A program made the translations under genes and the position numbers. The notes beneath the pieces are model-generated. The model did not search any database. It was not told where the DNA came from and worked only from the letters and a program-made list of their open reading frames with translations. Of a DNA stretch of 56,564 bases, positions 34,467-42,891 are shown one piece after another. Within the stretch, counting starts at the first letter, position 1. Every line of letters starts with the position of its first letter. Origin of the DNA: Bordetella parapertussis (GTDB lineage Bacteria; Pseudomonadota; Gammaproteobacteria; Burkholderiales; Burkholderiaceae_A). The stretch spans positions 1-56,564 of the forward strand of contig CAMCRF010000012.1 in assembly GCA_945877235.1 (NCBI GenBank), read 5' to 3'.

Positions 34467-37085
34467 GTGTTCCGGCAGATCTGGTTTTCTCTTGCTGTCT
34501 TGCTTGGCGCGTCGGTCTCGACCGGATCTGCCTTAGCCTCGGTGCGGGACATCGATCGCAGGGCGGAATGTGCGAAGGGCCCCTCTGCACATCTCATCGC
34601 ACTGGATCGTCTACAGGCAGGCTCTGCCGCCGTTCGACTCCACGCTCCTGATCAGCTCGAATGGTCCGGTCTCAAGGTCACCGCTCCGGGCGTGAAGATT
34701 GCGCTCGTCGTTGGAGCGCCCGGGCAGCTTGCAAAGGACTCCAATGGGCATTTGGTGGGGGTCGATCACCGCGTGGATCTTGCACAGGATGCTCAAAGGC
34801 CGAGCCTGCTGCGCTTCGCGCGGGCCATTGCTCCAGGCGAATGGCGAGCCTGGGTGACCGAGCAGATGGCCGCCGTGGTCCTTGGCGAGCAGGGGCAGGT
34901 ACTTCAGTCCAGTGCAATTCAAATGGGTACCCTTCTCGATTGGGTGTTCGCAGATGCGGCCAGGGCTTCAGCCCTTGGCTTTGCGCCCTCAGAGGGGCAA
35001 TGGCGCATATGGGCGCCCACTGCCAAGGCCGTTGCGCTGTGCCGTCAATCCGGTGGCAATTGGTCGGTGACTGCCGCCAATTCGAGTCCAGAGTCTGGGG
35101 TCTGGTCCGTTCCACATCGGCTTACTCCTGAACCGACCCTTGCGATTGCGCAGATCGAGGTGTTCGTGCCAGGCGTTGGGCTGGTGCTCAACCAGGTCAC
35201 TGATCCCTATGCTCATGCGTTGACTGGGAATTCGCGTCACTTCGCTCTGATTAGCTTGGATGATCCACGCACCCTGCCCAGGGGCTGGCAAGAGCAGATT
35301 CGAAAATCGCAGCGTGTACTCGCCAATCACGACATGGTCGTATATGAACTGCATGTGCGCGACTTCTCTTGGGTAGACAACACCGTTCCAGTCGATGAGC
35401 GCGGCCTTTACGGGGCCTTTCGGCACCCTCACAGCAACGGCATGCGGCACCTCGAGCGGTTGGCGAAGGCAGGTGTCACGGATATCCATTTGCTGCCCGT
35501 CTTCGACATTGCTACTGTCGATGAACTCGCTTGCGATCCTTTGGCGAAAGATCGCTCCAAAGATTGCTTTAATTGGGGCTACGATCCGCTGCACTTCAAT
35601 GTACCCGAGGGCGTCTATGCATCGGACCCCGAGAGTCCTTTTGCTCGTATTCGTGAGTTCCGGGAGATGGTTCTCGCGTTGCGACGCATTGGACTTCGGG
35701 TGGGCATGGATGTCGTTTACAACCATACCGCTCGATCGGGTCAGGATCTCAAGAGCGTGCTTGATCGGGTGGTCCCGGGCTATTACCACCGACTCTCCGC
35801 GACCGGAAAGATAGAGCAATCGACGTGTTGCGAGAACACCGCCACGGAGCGGGTGATGATGGATAAGCTCATGCGCGACTCGCTTGTGCTCTGGGCTCAG
35901 CACTACGGCATAGAGTCGTTTCGGTTTGACCTCATGGGGCATCAACCCCGAGGGGCCATGATTCAGTCACAGATCGCGCTCAATCAGGCGCTCGGTCGGC
36001 CCATCAACTTTCTGGGTGAGGGCTGGAACTTTGGTGAGGTGGCAGACGGCCGTCTCTTTGCACAGGCATCGCAGCTCAGTCTCTACGGGACGGGTATTGC
36101 GACCTTTAGTGACCGTGCCCGCGATGCGATTCGAGGCGGAAGCGCGGGCGACCGCGGTGCGGACCTCGCGAAGCGACGTGGCCTGATTCATGGACAGATC
36201 ACGCCTGAGGCCATGGATCTTGTACGCCTGGGGCTGGTCGGCAATCTGCGTGAAATCGAGATTCGCACGCAGTCAGGAGCTACACGAGCAGGTGAGGCGA
36301 TTGTCTATGCGGGGCAGCCCGCTGGCTATGCAGCAAGTGCCGATGAGGTTGTTCACTACGTCGAGAACCATGACAACCACACCCTCTTCGATTTGAATGT
36401 CTTGCGTGCTCCTACCGACTGGAATTCCGAGCGACTGGTCCGTGCCCAGCTGCTGGCCTTGGCGACCACTGCCTTTTCGCAGGGGATTGCGTATCTGCAT
36501 GCTGGGGTCGACATCCTGCGATCCAAGTCTATGGATCGCAACAGCTACGATTCGGGTGATGTCGTCAACCGCATCGACTGGAGCCTGCGTGACAACGGCT
36601 TCGGTCTGGCACTCCCACCCCAAGAGGATCACACACAGGAATGGGGATTGATGCAGGATCGACTCCAGTCATCAAGTCGTGTGAAGCCTTCCGCGCGACA
36701 GATTCAGATGACCCATCGAGGGTTGTTGGATCTGATTCGTATCCGCAGATCTAGCCCGCTGTTTTCCTTGGGCTCACAGGCCGATATTCAGGCACGCAGT
36801 GAGTGGCTTGAGCCGATCAAAGGGGAAGGGCTGATTGGACTTCGACTGCATACCAGAGCCTCAGATGGAAAGCAGGTGAAGAGCCTCGTCATTGCTTTCA
36901 ACTTTGCCGAGACGGAGGGGAGCATGAAGGTACCGTTGGCAAAATCTGAACGCTTGATACTGCACCCAGTTCACCGTTTACCGCAGGCCGCTGACCCTCG
37001 TCCCCGTCTTGCGACGTGGTCGGCTGCAAGCCAGTCCATCACGGTTCCCGCATTGACGGCAATGGTCTGGGAGGTGGATCGGTGA
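34467..37085 (+). CDS. Exported pullulanase-type debranching enzyme (GH13)
   Basis: Cuts alpha-1,6 branches in pullulan, glycogen or starch fragments. The 872-residue protein has a Sec signal peptide (residues 1-25). A carbohydrate-binding/N-terminal region follows to about residue 280, with a CBM48-like part at GQWRIWAPTAKAVAL. The catalytic barrel has CFNWGYDPLHFNVPEG (367-382), DVVYNHT (415-421), FRFDLMGH with nucleophile D488, LGEGWNFG with E518, and YVENHDNHTLFD with D636. The FNWGYDP motif marks the pullulanase subfamily. It starts with GTG behind GTGGAG. Its TGA overlaps the GTG of the binding-protein gene, opening the ABC operon. Confidence 0.9.
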   Translation: MFRQIWFSLAVLLGASVSTGSALASVRDIDRRAECAKGPSAHLIALDRLQAGSAAVRLHAPDQLEWSGLKVTAPGVKIALVVGAPGQLAKDSNGHLVGVDHRVDLAQDAQRPSLLRFARAIAPGEWRAWVTEQMAAVVLGEQGQVLQSSAIQMGTLLDWVFADAARASALGFAPSEGQWRIWAPTAKAVALCRQSGGNWSVTAANSSPESGVWSVPHRLTPEPTLAIAQIEVFVPGVGLVLNQVTDPYAHALTGNSRHFALISLDDPRTLPRGWQEQIRKSQRVLANHDMVVYELHVRDFSWVDNTVPVDERGLYGAFRHPHSNGMRHLERLAKAGVTDIHLLPVFDIATVDELACDPLAKDRSKDCFNWGYDPLHFNVPEGVYASDPESPFARIREFREMVLALRRIGLRVGMDVVYNHTARSGQDLKSVLDRVVPGYYHRLSATGKIEQSTCCENTATERVMMDKLMRDSLVLWAQHYGIESFRFDLMGHQPRGAMIQSQIALNQALGRPINFLGEGWNFGEVADGRLFAQASQLSLYGTGIATFSDRARDAIRGGSAGDRGADLAKRRGLIHGQITPEAMDLVRLGLVGNLREIEIRTQSGATRAGEAIVYAGQPAGYAASADEVVHYVENHDNHTLFDLNVLRAPTDWNSERLVRAQLLALATTAFSQGIAYLHAGVDILRSKSMDRNSYDSGDVVNRIDWSLRDNGFGLALPPQEDHTQEWGLMQDRLQSSSRVKPSARQIQMTHRGLLDLIRIRRSSPLFSLGSQADIQARSEWLEPIKGEGLIGLRLHTRASDGKQVKSLVIAFNFAETEGSMKVPLAKSERLILHPVHRLPQAADPRPRLATWSAASQSITVPALTAMVWEVDR

Positions 37086-38365
37086 GCGTACTCAGGTTCA
37101 GAGCGCTGGCTGTGGGGCTAACCCTCGCCGCTGGAATGTATGGCTCATCGGTTGCGCTGGCAGCCGGTGCTACGCTCACCTTTGCCTGCGGAGCCTCGGC
37201 CAACGACCAAGAGTATTGCGTCAAGCACGCCCAGGCCTGGGCCCAGGCCACGGGCAATGTGGTCAAGACAATCTCTGTCTCTCAGAATCCCGTAGAGACC
37301 CTCGCATTATTTCGCCAACTCTTTGCGGCTAAATCTCCAGACGTTGACGTCATCATGATGGATGTGGTCTGGCCTGGTGTAATCCAAAAGCACCTGCTGG
37401 ACTTGAAGCCCTTCTCGAATGGGGTCGAGCGAGAGCACTTCCCAGCCATGGTCGAGAACATGACCGTGGGAGACCGATTGGTGGGCATGCCTTGGTATAC
37501 GGATGCTGGGCTTTTGTATTACCGCAAAGATTTGCTCGTCAAGTACGGCCGTCCTGTCCCCAAGACCTGGGAGGAGCTCATCTCCACTGCAGAGCATGTT
37601 CAAACACAAGAGCGTGCGGCGGGTCGGACCTTCCATGGCTATGTCTTTCAAGGACGCGCATACGAAGGCCTCTCGTGTAATGCCTTGGAATGGGTTGCCT
37701 CGCACAACGGAGGCACGGTCGTGAGAGCGGACGGCACGATCGATGTGCGCAATCCGGGATTCATAGCCAGCCTGAATATGGGGAGGTCACTGGTCTCGCG
37801 GGTGAGTCCGCCCGGTGTTTTGAACTACAACGAGGAGGACTCGCGGGGTGTCTTCCAGAATGGTGGGGCGCTATTCATGCGCAACTGGCCTTACGCCTGG
37901 GGCCTGCTGAATAAGGGAGACAGTGTCGTTCGAGGGCGGGTGGGTATTGCAGCATTGCCAGCCGGAGGCACCAACGGACGACCTGCCGCCACACTCGGGG
38001 GGTGGAGCCTTGGTGTCTCAAAGTACAGTCGATTCCCCAAAGAAGCTGCCGACCTCGTGCTGTACATGACCTCGGCGTCTACTCAGAAGAAGCGGGCAAT
38101 CGAGGCCTCGTTTAATCCCACACGGCCTGCGCTCTACGAGGATGCGGATATTGAGCGAGCCAATCCTTTTATGGTTCAACTCAAAGATGTCTTCGCAAAC
38201 TCGGTTGCCCGACCGAGCACAGTCACAGCAACCCGTTACCCACGCGTGAGCCAACAGTTCTGGGATGCGGTTCACGAGGTGATCTCGGGCAGAGCTGAGG
38301 CGGAGGATGCTGCTCGCCGCCTTGAGGGGCGTTTGCATCTGGTGAAGCGGCAGGAGTGGCGATGA
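37082..38365 (+). CDS. Maltodextrin ABC transporter, periplasmic binding protein
   Basis: Family 1 extracellular solute-binding protein, 427 residues, predicted to deliver maltodextrins or trehalose-like disaccharides to the permeases. It has a signal peptide (ALAVGLTLAAGMYGSSVALA), then TLTFACGASANDQEYCVKHA, DVDVIMMDVVWPGVIQ, and GMPWYTDAGLLYYRKDLL, the usual type 1 pattern. The GTG at 37082 overlaps the pullulanase stop as GTGA with GGGAGG upstream. A longer frame back to 37016 lacks a signal peptide. Its stop overlaps the first permease as ATGA. Confidence 0.9.
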   Translation: MSVLRFRALAVGLTLAAGMYGSSVALAAGATLTFACGASANDQEYCVKHAQAWAQATGNVVKTISVSQNPVETLALFRQLFAAKSPDVDVIMMDVVWPGVIQKHLLDLKPFSNGVEREHFPAMVENMTVGDRLVGMPWYTDAGLLYYRKDLLVKYGRPVPKTWEELISTAEHVQTQERAAGRTFHGYVFQGRAYEGLSCNALEWVASHNGGTVVRADGTIDVRNPGFIASLNMGRSLVSRVSPPGVLNYNEEDSRGVFQNGGALFMRNWPYAWGLLNKGDSVVRGRVGIAALPAGGTNGRPAATLGGWSLGVSKYSRFPKEAADLVLYMTSASTQKKRAIEASFNPTRPALYEDADIERANPFMVQLKDVFANSVARPSTVTATRYPRVSQQFWDAVHEVISGRAEAEDAARRLEGRLHLVKRQEWR

Positions 38366-39282
38366 GCGCACACACCCATCGGACCAGAACGGCATGGATG
38401 CTGCTCGCTCCGATGCTGCTTGCATTGCTGGTGGTCGTTGTCTGGCCACTGCTGCGATCGTTCTGGTTTGGCCTCACGGATGCATCACTGGATGAGCCAG
38501 AGCTCTCCCGGTTCGTGGGGCTTGAGAACTTCGTGGGTCCTTACGGCTTGTTCTTCAATCCCAACTATGTAGATGGGTTTTGGTCCAGTGAGTGGGGCAT
38601 TGCTATTCGCAACACCCTCATGTTTGCCGCCATTTCGGTGACGCTCGAGACGGTTTTTGGCCTGCTGCTTGCGTTGCTGCTCAATCAGGAATTTGCCGGC
38701 CGGCGCTGGGTTCGAACAGCGGTGCTGGTGCCCTGGGCCATCCCCACAGTGGTGTCGGCGCAGATGTGGTCTTGGATGCTTCACGATCAGTTCGGGGTGG
38801 TGAACCATTACCTCATGCAGTTCGGAATTCTGCGTGAGGGCCTTGCCTGGACTGCGGATCCGAGCCTTGCACTTTTTTCCGTGATTGCAGTGGACGTGTG
38901 GAAAACCACGCCATTCATGGCGTTGCTGATGCTTGCAGCACTTCAGACGCTGCCCAAAGAGATCTATGAGGCCGCGCGCCTTGAGGGGGCGTCGGCGTGG
39001 ACGACTTTTCGGCAGATTACCCTCCCTCTAATCTGGGGCCCGCTCGTGGTTGCCGTGATTTTTCGTTTGCTTGATGCCCTTCGGGTCTTCGATCTGATTT
39101 ACATCATGACTTCGAATGGGAGTGCCACCATGAGCATGTCTGGTTTCGTGCGGCGAGAGATGGTTGAAAACGGGAACCTTGGATTCAGTGCGGCCGCCTC
39201 GACAGTGCTCTTTCTCATGTTGTTTGGCGCGGCGTATCTGCTCATTCGCTTGACGCGTTTCAAGCTGGTGGAGTCAAAATGA
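38362..39282 (+). CDS. Sugar ABC transporter permease, MalF-like
   Basis: A 306-residue inner-membrane permease with six predicted helices. The cytoplasmic EAA loop, EIYEAARLEGASAWTTFRQ at about 200-218, contacts the ATPase. AGGAG lies five bases upstream of the ATG at 38362, which overlaps the binding-protein stop as ATGA; a GTG at 38356 is less likely. It lacks the long periplasmic loop of E. coli MalF, so it is closer to the trehalose/alpha-glucoside type. Confidence 0.92.
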   Translation: MSAHTHRTRTAWMLLAPMLLALLVVVVWPLLRSFWFGLTDASLDEPELSRFVGLENFVGPYGLFFNPNYVDGFWSSEWGIAIRNTLMFAAISVTLETVFGLLLALLLNQEFAGRRWVRTAVLVPWAIPTVVSAQMWSWMLHDQFGVVNHYLMQFGILREGLAWTADPSLALFSVIAVDVWKTTPFMALLMLAALQTLPKEIYEAARLEGASAWTTFRQITLPLIWGPLVVAVIFRLLDALRVFDLIYIMTSNGSATMSMSGFVRREMVENGNLGFSAAASTVLFLMLFGAAYLLIRLTRFKLVESK

Positions 39283-40103
39283 ATCGCACACATCCACTCG
39301 TATACGTTCTTGCCGCCATGGTGGTGTTGGTGAGCTGCTTTCCGCTTCTCTACGCCGTAGGTGCGTCGCTGAAGACTGGGAGCGCTATCTTTAGCCCTGC
39401 ACTCTGGCCGAGCAACCCCAGTCTGGATAATTACGTTGGACTGGTCACTGGCAACCAAGCCTTCGGTAGTTATATCTGGAACTCGATTGCGGTCGCAGTT
39501 CTGACGGTCGTGATTGCTATGGTCATCGCTGTCTCCGCAGCCTACGCGCTCGGTCGCATCTCCTTCAAAGGGAGGGGTGCGCTGCTCCTCGCAATCCTCG
39601 CAGTCTCCATGTTCCCGCAGGTTGCAATCCTCTCAGGCATGTTTGAGCTCATCCGATGGATGGGCCTCTATAACAAGGCGCTGGGCCTTATTGTCCCGTA
39701 TACGGTTTTTACGCTGCCGTTTACCGTGTGGGTCTTGACCACCTTCATGCGGGAGCTTCCACTCGAGCTCCAAGAGGCCGCCATCATGGACGGGTGCGGT
39801 GTAGGGAGGATTATTTTCCAGGTCTTCATGCCCTTGCTGTGGCCAGCGCTGGTGAGCACTGGGCTATTGGCCTTTATTGGCGCCTGGAACGAGTTTCTGT
39901 TTGCCTTGACGTTTGTCATCGACGACAGTCAGCGCACGGTGCCTGTGGGTATCTCTTTGATCTCGGGGTCGACCGCCTTTGAAATCCCGTGGGGATCCAT
40001 CATGGCGGCCTCGGTCATCGTCACGCTGCCGCTCTTAATCTTGGTCTTTGTGTTTCAGAAACGGATTGTCTCCGGGCTCACGGCTGGAGCGGTAAAGGGA
40101 TAG
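39279..40103 (+). CDS. Sugar ABC transporter permease, MalG-like
   Basis: A 274-residue second permease subunit with six predicted helices and the EAA loop ELQEAAIMDGCGVGRIIFQ near residues 163-181. AIVIDD-type periplasmic loops near the C-terminus (TFVIDDSQRTVPVGISLISG) match MalG. The start overlaps the first permease stop as ATGA, so equal amounts are made. Confidence 0.93.
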   Translation: MNRTHPLVYVLAAMVVLVSCFPLLYAVGASLKTGSAIFSPALWPSNPSLDNYVGLVTGNQAFGSYIWNSIAVAVLTVVIAMVIAVSAAYALGRISFKGRGALLLAILAVSMFPQVAILSGMFELIRWMGLYNKALGLIVPYTVFTLPFTVWVLTTFMRELPLELQEAAIMDGCGVGRIIFQVFMPLLWPALVSTGLLAFIGAWNEFLFALTFVIDDSQRTVPVGISLISGSTAFEIPWGSIMAASVIVTLPLLILVFVFQKRIVSGLTAGAVKG

Positions 40104-40123
40104 AACCAATGAAAGGAACGAGC

Positions 40124-41746
40124 ATGCCCCCATGGTGGAAGTCCGCTGTTTTTTATCAGATTTACCCCCGATCCTATGCAGACTCAAATGGGGACGGAAT
40201 TGGTGACCTAAAGGGCATTTGCTCACGCCTGCCGTACCTCGCGCGCTTGGGGGTGCAGGCTGTCTGGCTCTCTCCATTTTTCAAGAGCCCGATGAAAGAC
40301 TTTGGCTATGACGTGAGCGACTACAAAGATGTCGACCCCATGTTCGGCACGGTTGCAGATTTCAAAGCGATGGTGGAGGAGTCTCATCGTCTCGGCCTCA
40401 AGGTCATGATCGACCAGGTGCTCTCGCACACGTCTGATCAACACCCCTGGTTCAAAGAGAGTCGAGCAAGCCGCTCAAACCCCCGAGCAGATTGGTATGT
40501 GTGGGCCGATGCAAAGCCCGATGGCACCCCACCCAACAACTGGCTCTCTATTTTTGGCGGTAGTGCGTGGCAATGGGATACCGGCCGCAACCAGTACTAC
40601 ATGCACAACTTTTTGGTCAGCCAACCTGACCTTAATTTCCACTGTGCTGACGTTCAGGATGCAATCCTTGATGCTGTGCAGTTCTGGTGCGAACTCGGGG
40701 TAGATGGCTTCCGGTTAGACACAGCGAACTTCTATTTCCATGACGCGCAACTCAGGGACAATCCCGGCCGCGGAGGTGCATCGGGGAATCCTGCGGTTCA
40801 AGATTTCAATCCTTACTCCTGGCAGAAGCATCAGTTCGATAAGTCTCGGCCCGAGAATCTTGCCTTCCTCAAGCGTCTGCGGGAGCGGGTCAACCAGTTT
40901 GGCGAAATTGCACTCTTGGGTGAAATCGGTGACGACGATGGCCTAGCGCGCATGATGGAGTACACCGCGGGAACAGATCGACTTCATATGGCCTACAGCT
41001 TCGACCTGCTGGGGCCCGATCGCAGCGCGCCGTTCTTTCATGACGTCTTCTCGAAGGTCGAGTCTTATGGAGATGGCTGGGCCTGTTGGGCGATTGCAAA
41101 CCACGATATTGAGCGAGTCGCAACCCGTTGGAAAGCTGCTGAGACTGGCGGCGCACTGTTGCCGCTGGTCGCCGCGATGCAGCTTACTGTGAAGGGCACG
41201 CCATGCCTGTATCAAGGCGATGAACTCGGGCTGCCAGAGGGGGTGCTGAGGTTCGAAGACCTGCAAGACCCATACGGCATCACCATGTGGCCAAAGTTTC
41301 AAGGTCGTGATGGATGCAGAACCCCAATGCCCTGGACCGGTTCGGGTTCGGATCTTGGGTTTGGAAGTCAAGCGACCAAGCCATGGCTGCCCGTGCAGGA
41401 ATCCCACCGAGCGCTTGCTGTCGATCAGCAAGAGGGCAAGGTGGGAAGTACGCTGGAGCAGTATCGGGGCATTCTGGCGTGGAGACGCACGCGTCCTGAG
41501 CTGCTCTCTGGCGGAATGGAGCTGCTCCCGGTCCACGACCAGTTGCTCGGCTATGTCCGCACCGGCAATACACATGACATGCTTTGCCTATTGAATCTCT
41601 CCGCGCAGAGCGTCACCTTGCAAACGCCTACCGGCTTTGAGTCCTCTCAGGACGATACACCGGCACCCTTCGCGAGACCCCTCACGCAGGCCTCTGAAAT
41701 CACGCTTTTGCCGTGGAGTGCCGGCTTTTTCAGAAGGGCTCACTGA
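40124..41746 (+). CDS. Cytoplasmic alpha-glucosidase (GH13)
   Basis: Releases glucose from imported maltose and short maltodextrins. The 540-residue protein lacks a signal peptide. It opens with WWKSAVFYQIYPRSYADSNG, followed by GIGDLKGICSRLPYLARLGV, and has the catalytic residues D199 (VDGFRLDTANF), E267 (LLGEIGDD) and D328 (IANHDIER). The overall pattern fits oligo-1,6-glucosidase/alpha-glucosidase enzymes such as the GH13_23 group. The ATG at 40124 is preferred because AAAGGA lies six bases before it; an ATG at 40109 would add five residues. It lies inside the ABC operon, 20 bases after the permease. Confidence 0.9.
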   Translation: MPPWWKSAVFYQIYPRSYADSNGDGIGDLKGICSRLPYLARLGVQAVWLSPFFKSPMKDFGYDVSDYKDVDPMFGTVADFKAMVEESHRLGLKVMIDQVLSHTSDQHPWFKESRASRSNPRADWYVWADAKPDGTPPNNWLSIFGGSAWQWDTGRNQYYMHNFLVSQPDLNFHCADVQDAILDAVQFWCELGVDGFRLDTANFYFHDAQLRDNPGRGGASGNPAVQDFNPYSWQKHQFDKSRPENLAFLKRLRERVNQFGEIALLGEIGDDDGLARMMEYTAGTDRLHMAYSFDLLGPDRSAPFFHDVFSKVESYGDGWACWAIANHDIERVATRWKAAETGGALLPLVAAMQLTVKGTPCLYQGDELGLPEGVLRFEDLQDPYGITMWPKFQGRDGCRTPMPWTGSGSDLGFGSQATKPWLPVQESHRALAVDQQEGKVGSTLEQYRGILAWRRTRPELLSGGMELLPVHDQLLGYVRTGNTHDMLCLLNLSAQSVTLQTPTGFESSQDDTPAPFARPLTQASEITLLPWSAGFFRRAH

Positions 41747-42891
41747 TGTCCCGCCTCCAGTTCAATCATGTCCATAAGCGGTACGGCGACGCACCGGACA
41801 CCGCGGACACCATTCGAGACCTGCATCTCGAACTCCCTGCCGGTGCATTCAGCGTCTTTATTGGGCCCTCAGGCTGCGGTAAGTCGACGGTGTTGCGCAT
41901 GATTGCTGGACTAGAAGAAGTCTCTCAAGGAGACATCTCGATCGATGGCGTTCGGGTCAACGATCTCCCGCCAGCCCAGCGAGGCGTTGCCATGGTTTTC
42001 CAGAGCTACGCGCTGTATCCGCATATGACGGTTGCAGAGAACATGGCATTCGGGCTGAAGGTCATGAAATTGCCTGCCGCGCAGGTCGCCTCTCGCGTCC
42101 ATGAGGCTGCGCGCATGCTTCAGTTGGAGTCGTTACTCGATCGGTTGCCCAAGGCCCTCTCGGGCGGGCAGAGGCAGCGCGTTGCGATTGGGCGTGCCAT
42201 TGTGAAAGAGCCCAAGGTATTCCTCTTCGATGAGCCGCTCTCCAATCTCGATGCAGGATTGAGGGGGCAGACCCGCGTGGAGCTTGCCAAGCTACATAAG
42301 CAGCTCGGACAAGTTGCCGCAGTGTATGTGACCCATGACCAGGTTGAGGCCATGACGCTTGCTGATCAGATTGTCTTGCTCCGTGCCGGAGATGATGCGC
42401 GCAAGCACGGCAGTGTGGCTCAGGTCGGAAGTCCTATGAGGCTCTACCATCGACCAAACAGTCGCTTCGTGGCGGAGTTCATTGGGTCTCCGCCGATGAA
42501 CTTGTTTGCTGTGAAGCTCAGCTCCGCAGAGGACCGCTTGGCTCGCCTAAAGTTTGGCGGACACCTCATCGACGCATGTGTCGATGCCCGCAAGCTTGCT
42601 CCGGATGCACCGGCTTGGCTTGGTATTAGGCCAGAGCACATGCGACTCGGCGCAGAGGAGGGCGCTGCCCAATTTGAGGCGCGGGTCGAGCACGTCGAGC
42701 GTTTGGGAGATGCCAGTCTCGTATATGCACGTGTGGCCGAGGCGGAGACGTCATGGGTGCTCAAAACCGACCTGCCTGCGCCTGCACCAGGAAGCGCGCT
42801 AACGCTGAGCTTGCGACCCCAAGATCTGCATCTCTTTGATGCAGACGGGTGGGCGTGTGAGCGAACCATGGAGTTTGCGGAGCTGATGTGA
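41746..42891 (+). CDS. Sugar ABC transporter ATPase, MalK-like
   Basis: A 381-residue ATPase that powers the importer. It has Walker A GPSGCGKST (40-48), the Q-loop at MVFQSYALYPHMTV, the signature LSGGQRQR (138-145), Walker B VFLFDEPLSNLD (158-169) and the switch histidine in VTHDQVEAMTLAD. A C-terminal TOBE domain runs from about residue 240. The ATG shares one base with the alpha-glucosidase stop (TGATG). The stop overlaps the next gene as GTGA. Confidence 0.94.
   Translation: MSRLQFNHVHKRYGDAPDTADTIRDLHLELPAGAFSVFIGPSGCGKSTVLRMIAGLEEVSQGDISIDGVRVNDLPPAQRGVAMVFQSYALYPHMTVAENMAFGLKVMKLPAAQVASRVHEAARMLQLESLLDRLPKALSGGQRQRVAIGRAIVKEPKVFLFDEPLSNLDAGLRGQTRVELAKLHKQLGQVAAVYVTHDQVEAMTLADQIVLLRAGDDARKHGSVAQVGSPMRLYHRPNSRFVAEFIGSPPMNLFAVKLSSAEDRLARLKFGGHLIDACVDARKLAPDAPAWLGIRPEHMRLGAEEGAAQFEARVEHVERLGDASLVYARVAEAETSWVLKTDLPAPAPGSALTLSLRPQDLHLFDADGWACERTMEFAELM

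Noticed and set aside
34989..35945. 318-codon open frame antisense to the pullulanase gene
   Set aside because: The plus-strand frame carries clear GH13 motifs; the antisense frame has no recognisable domain and reflects GC-rich codon mirroring.
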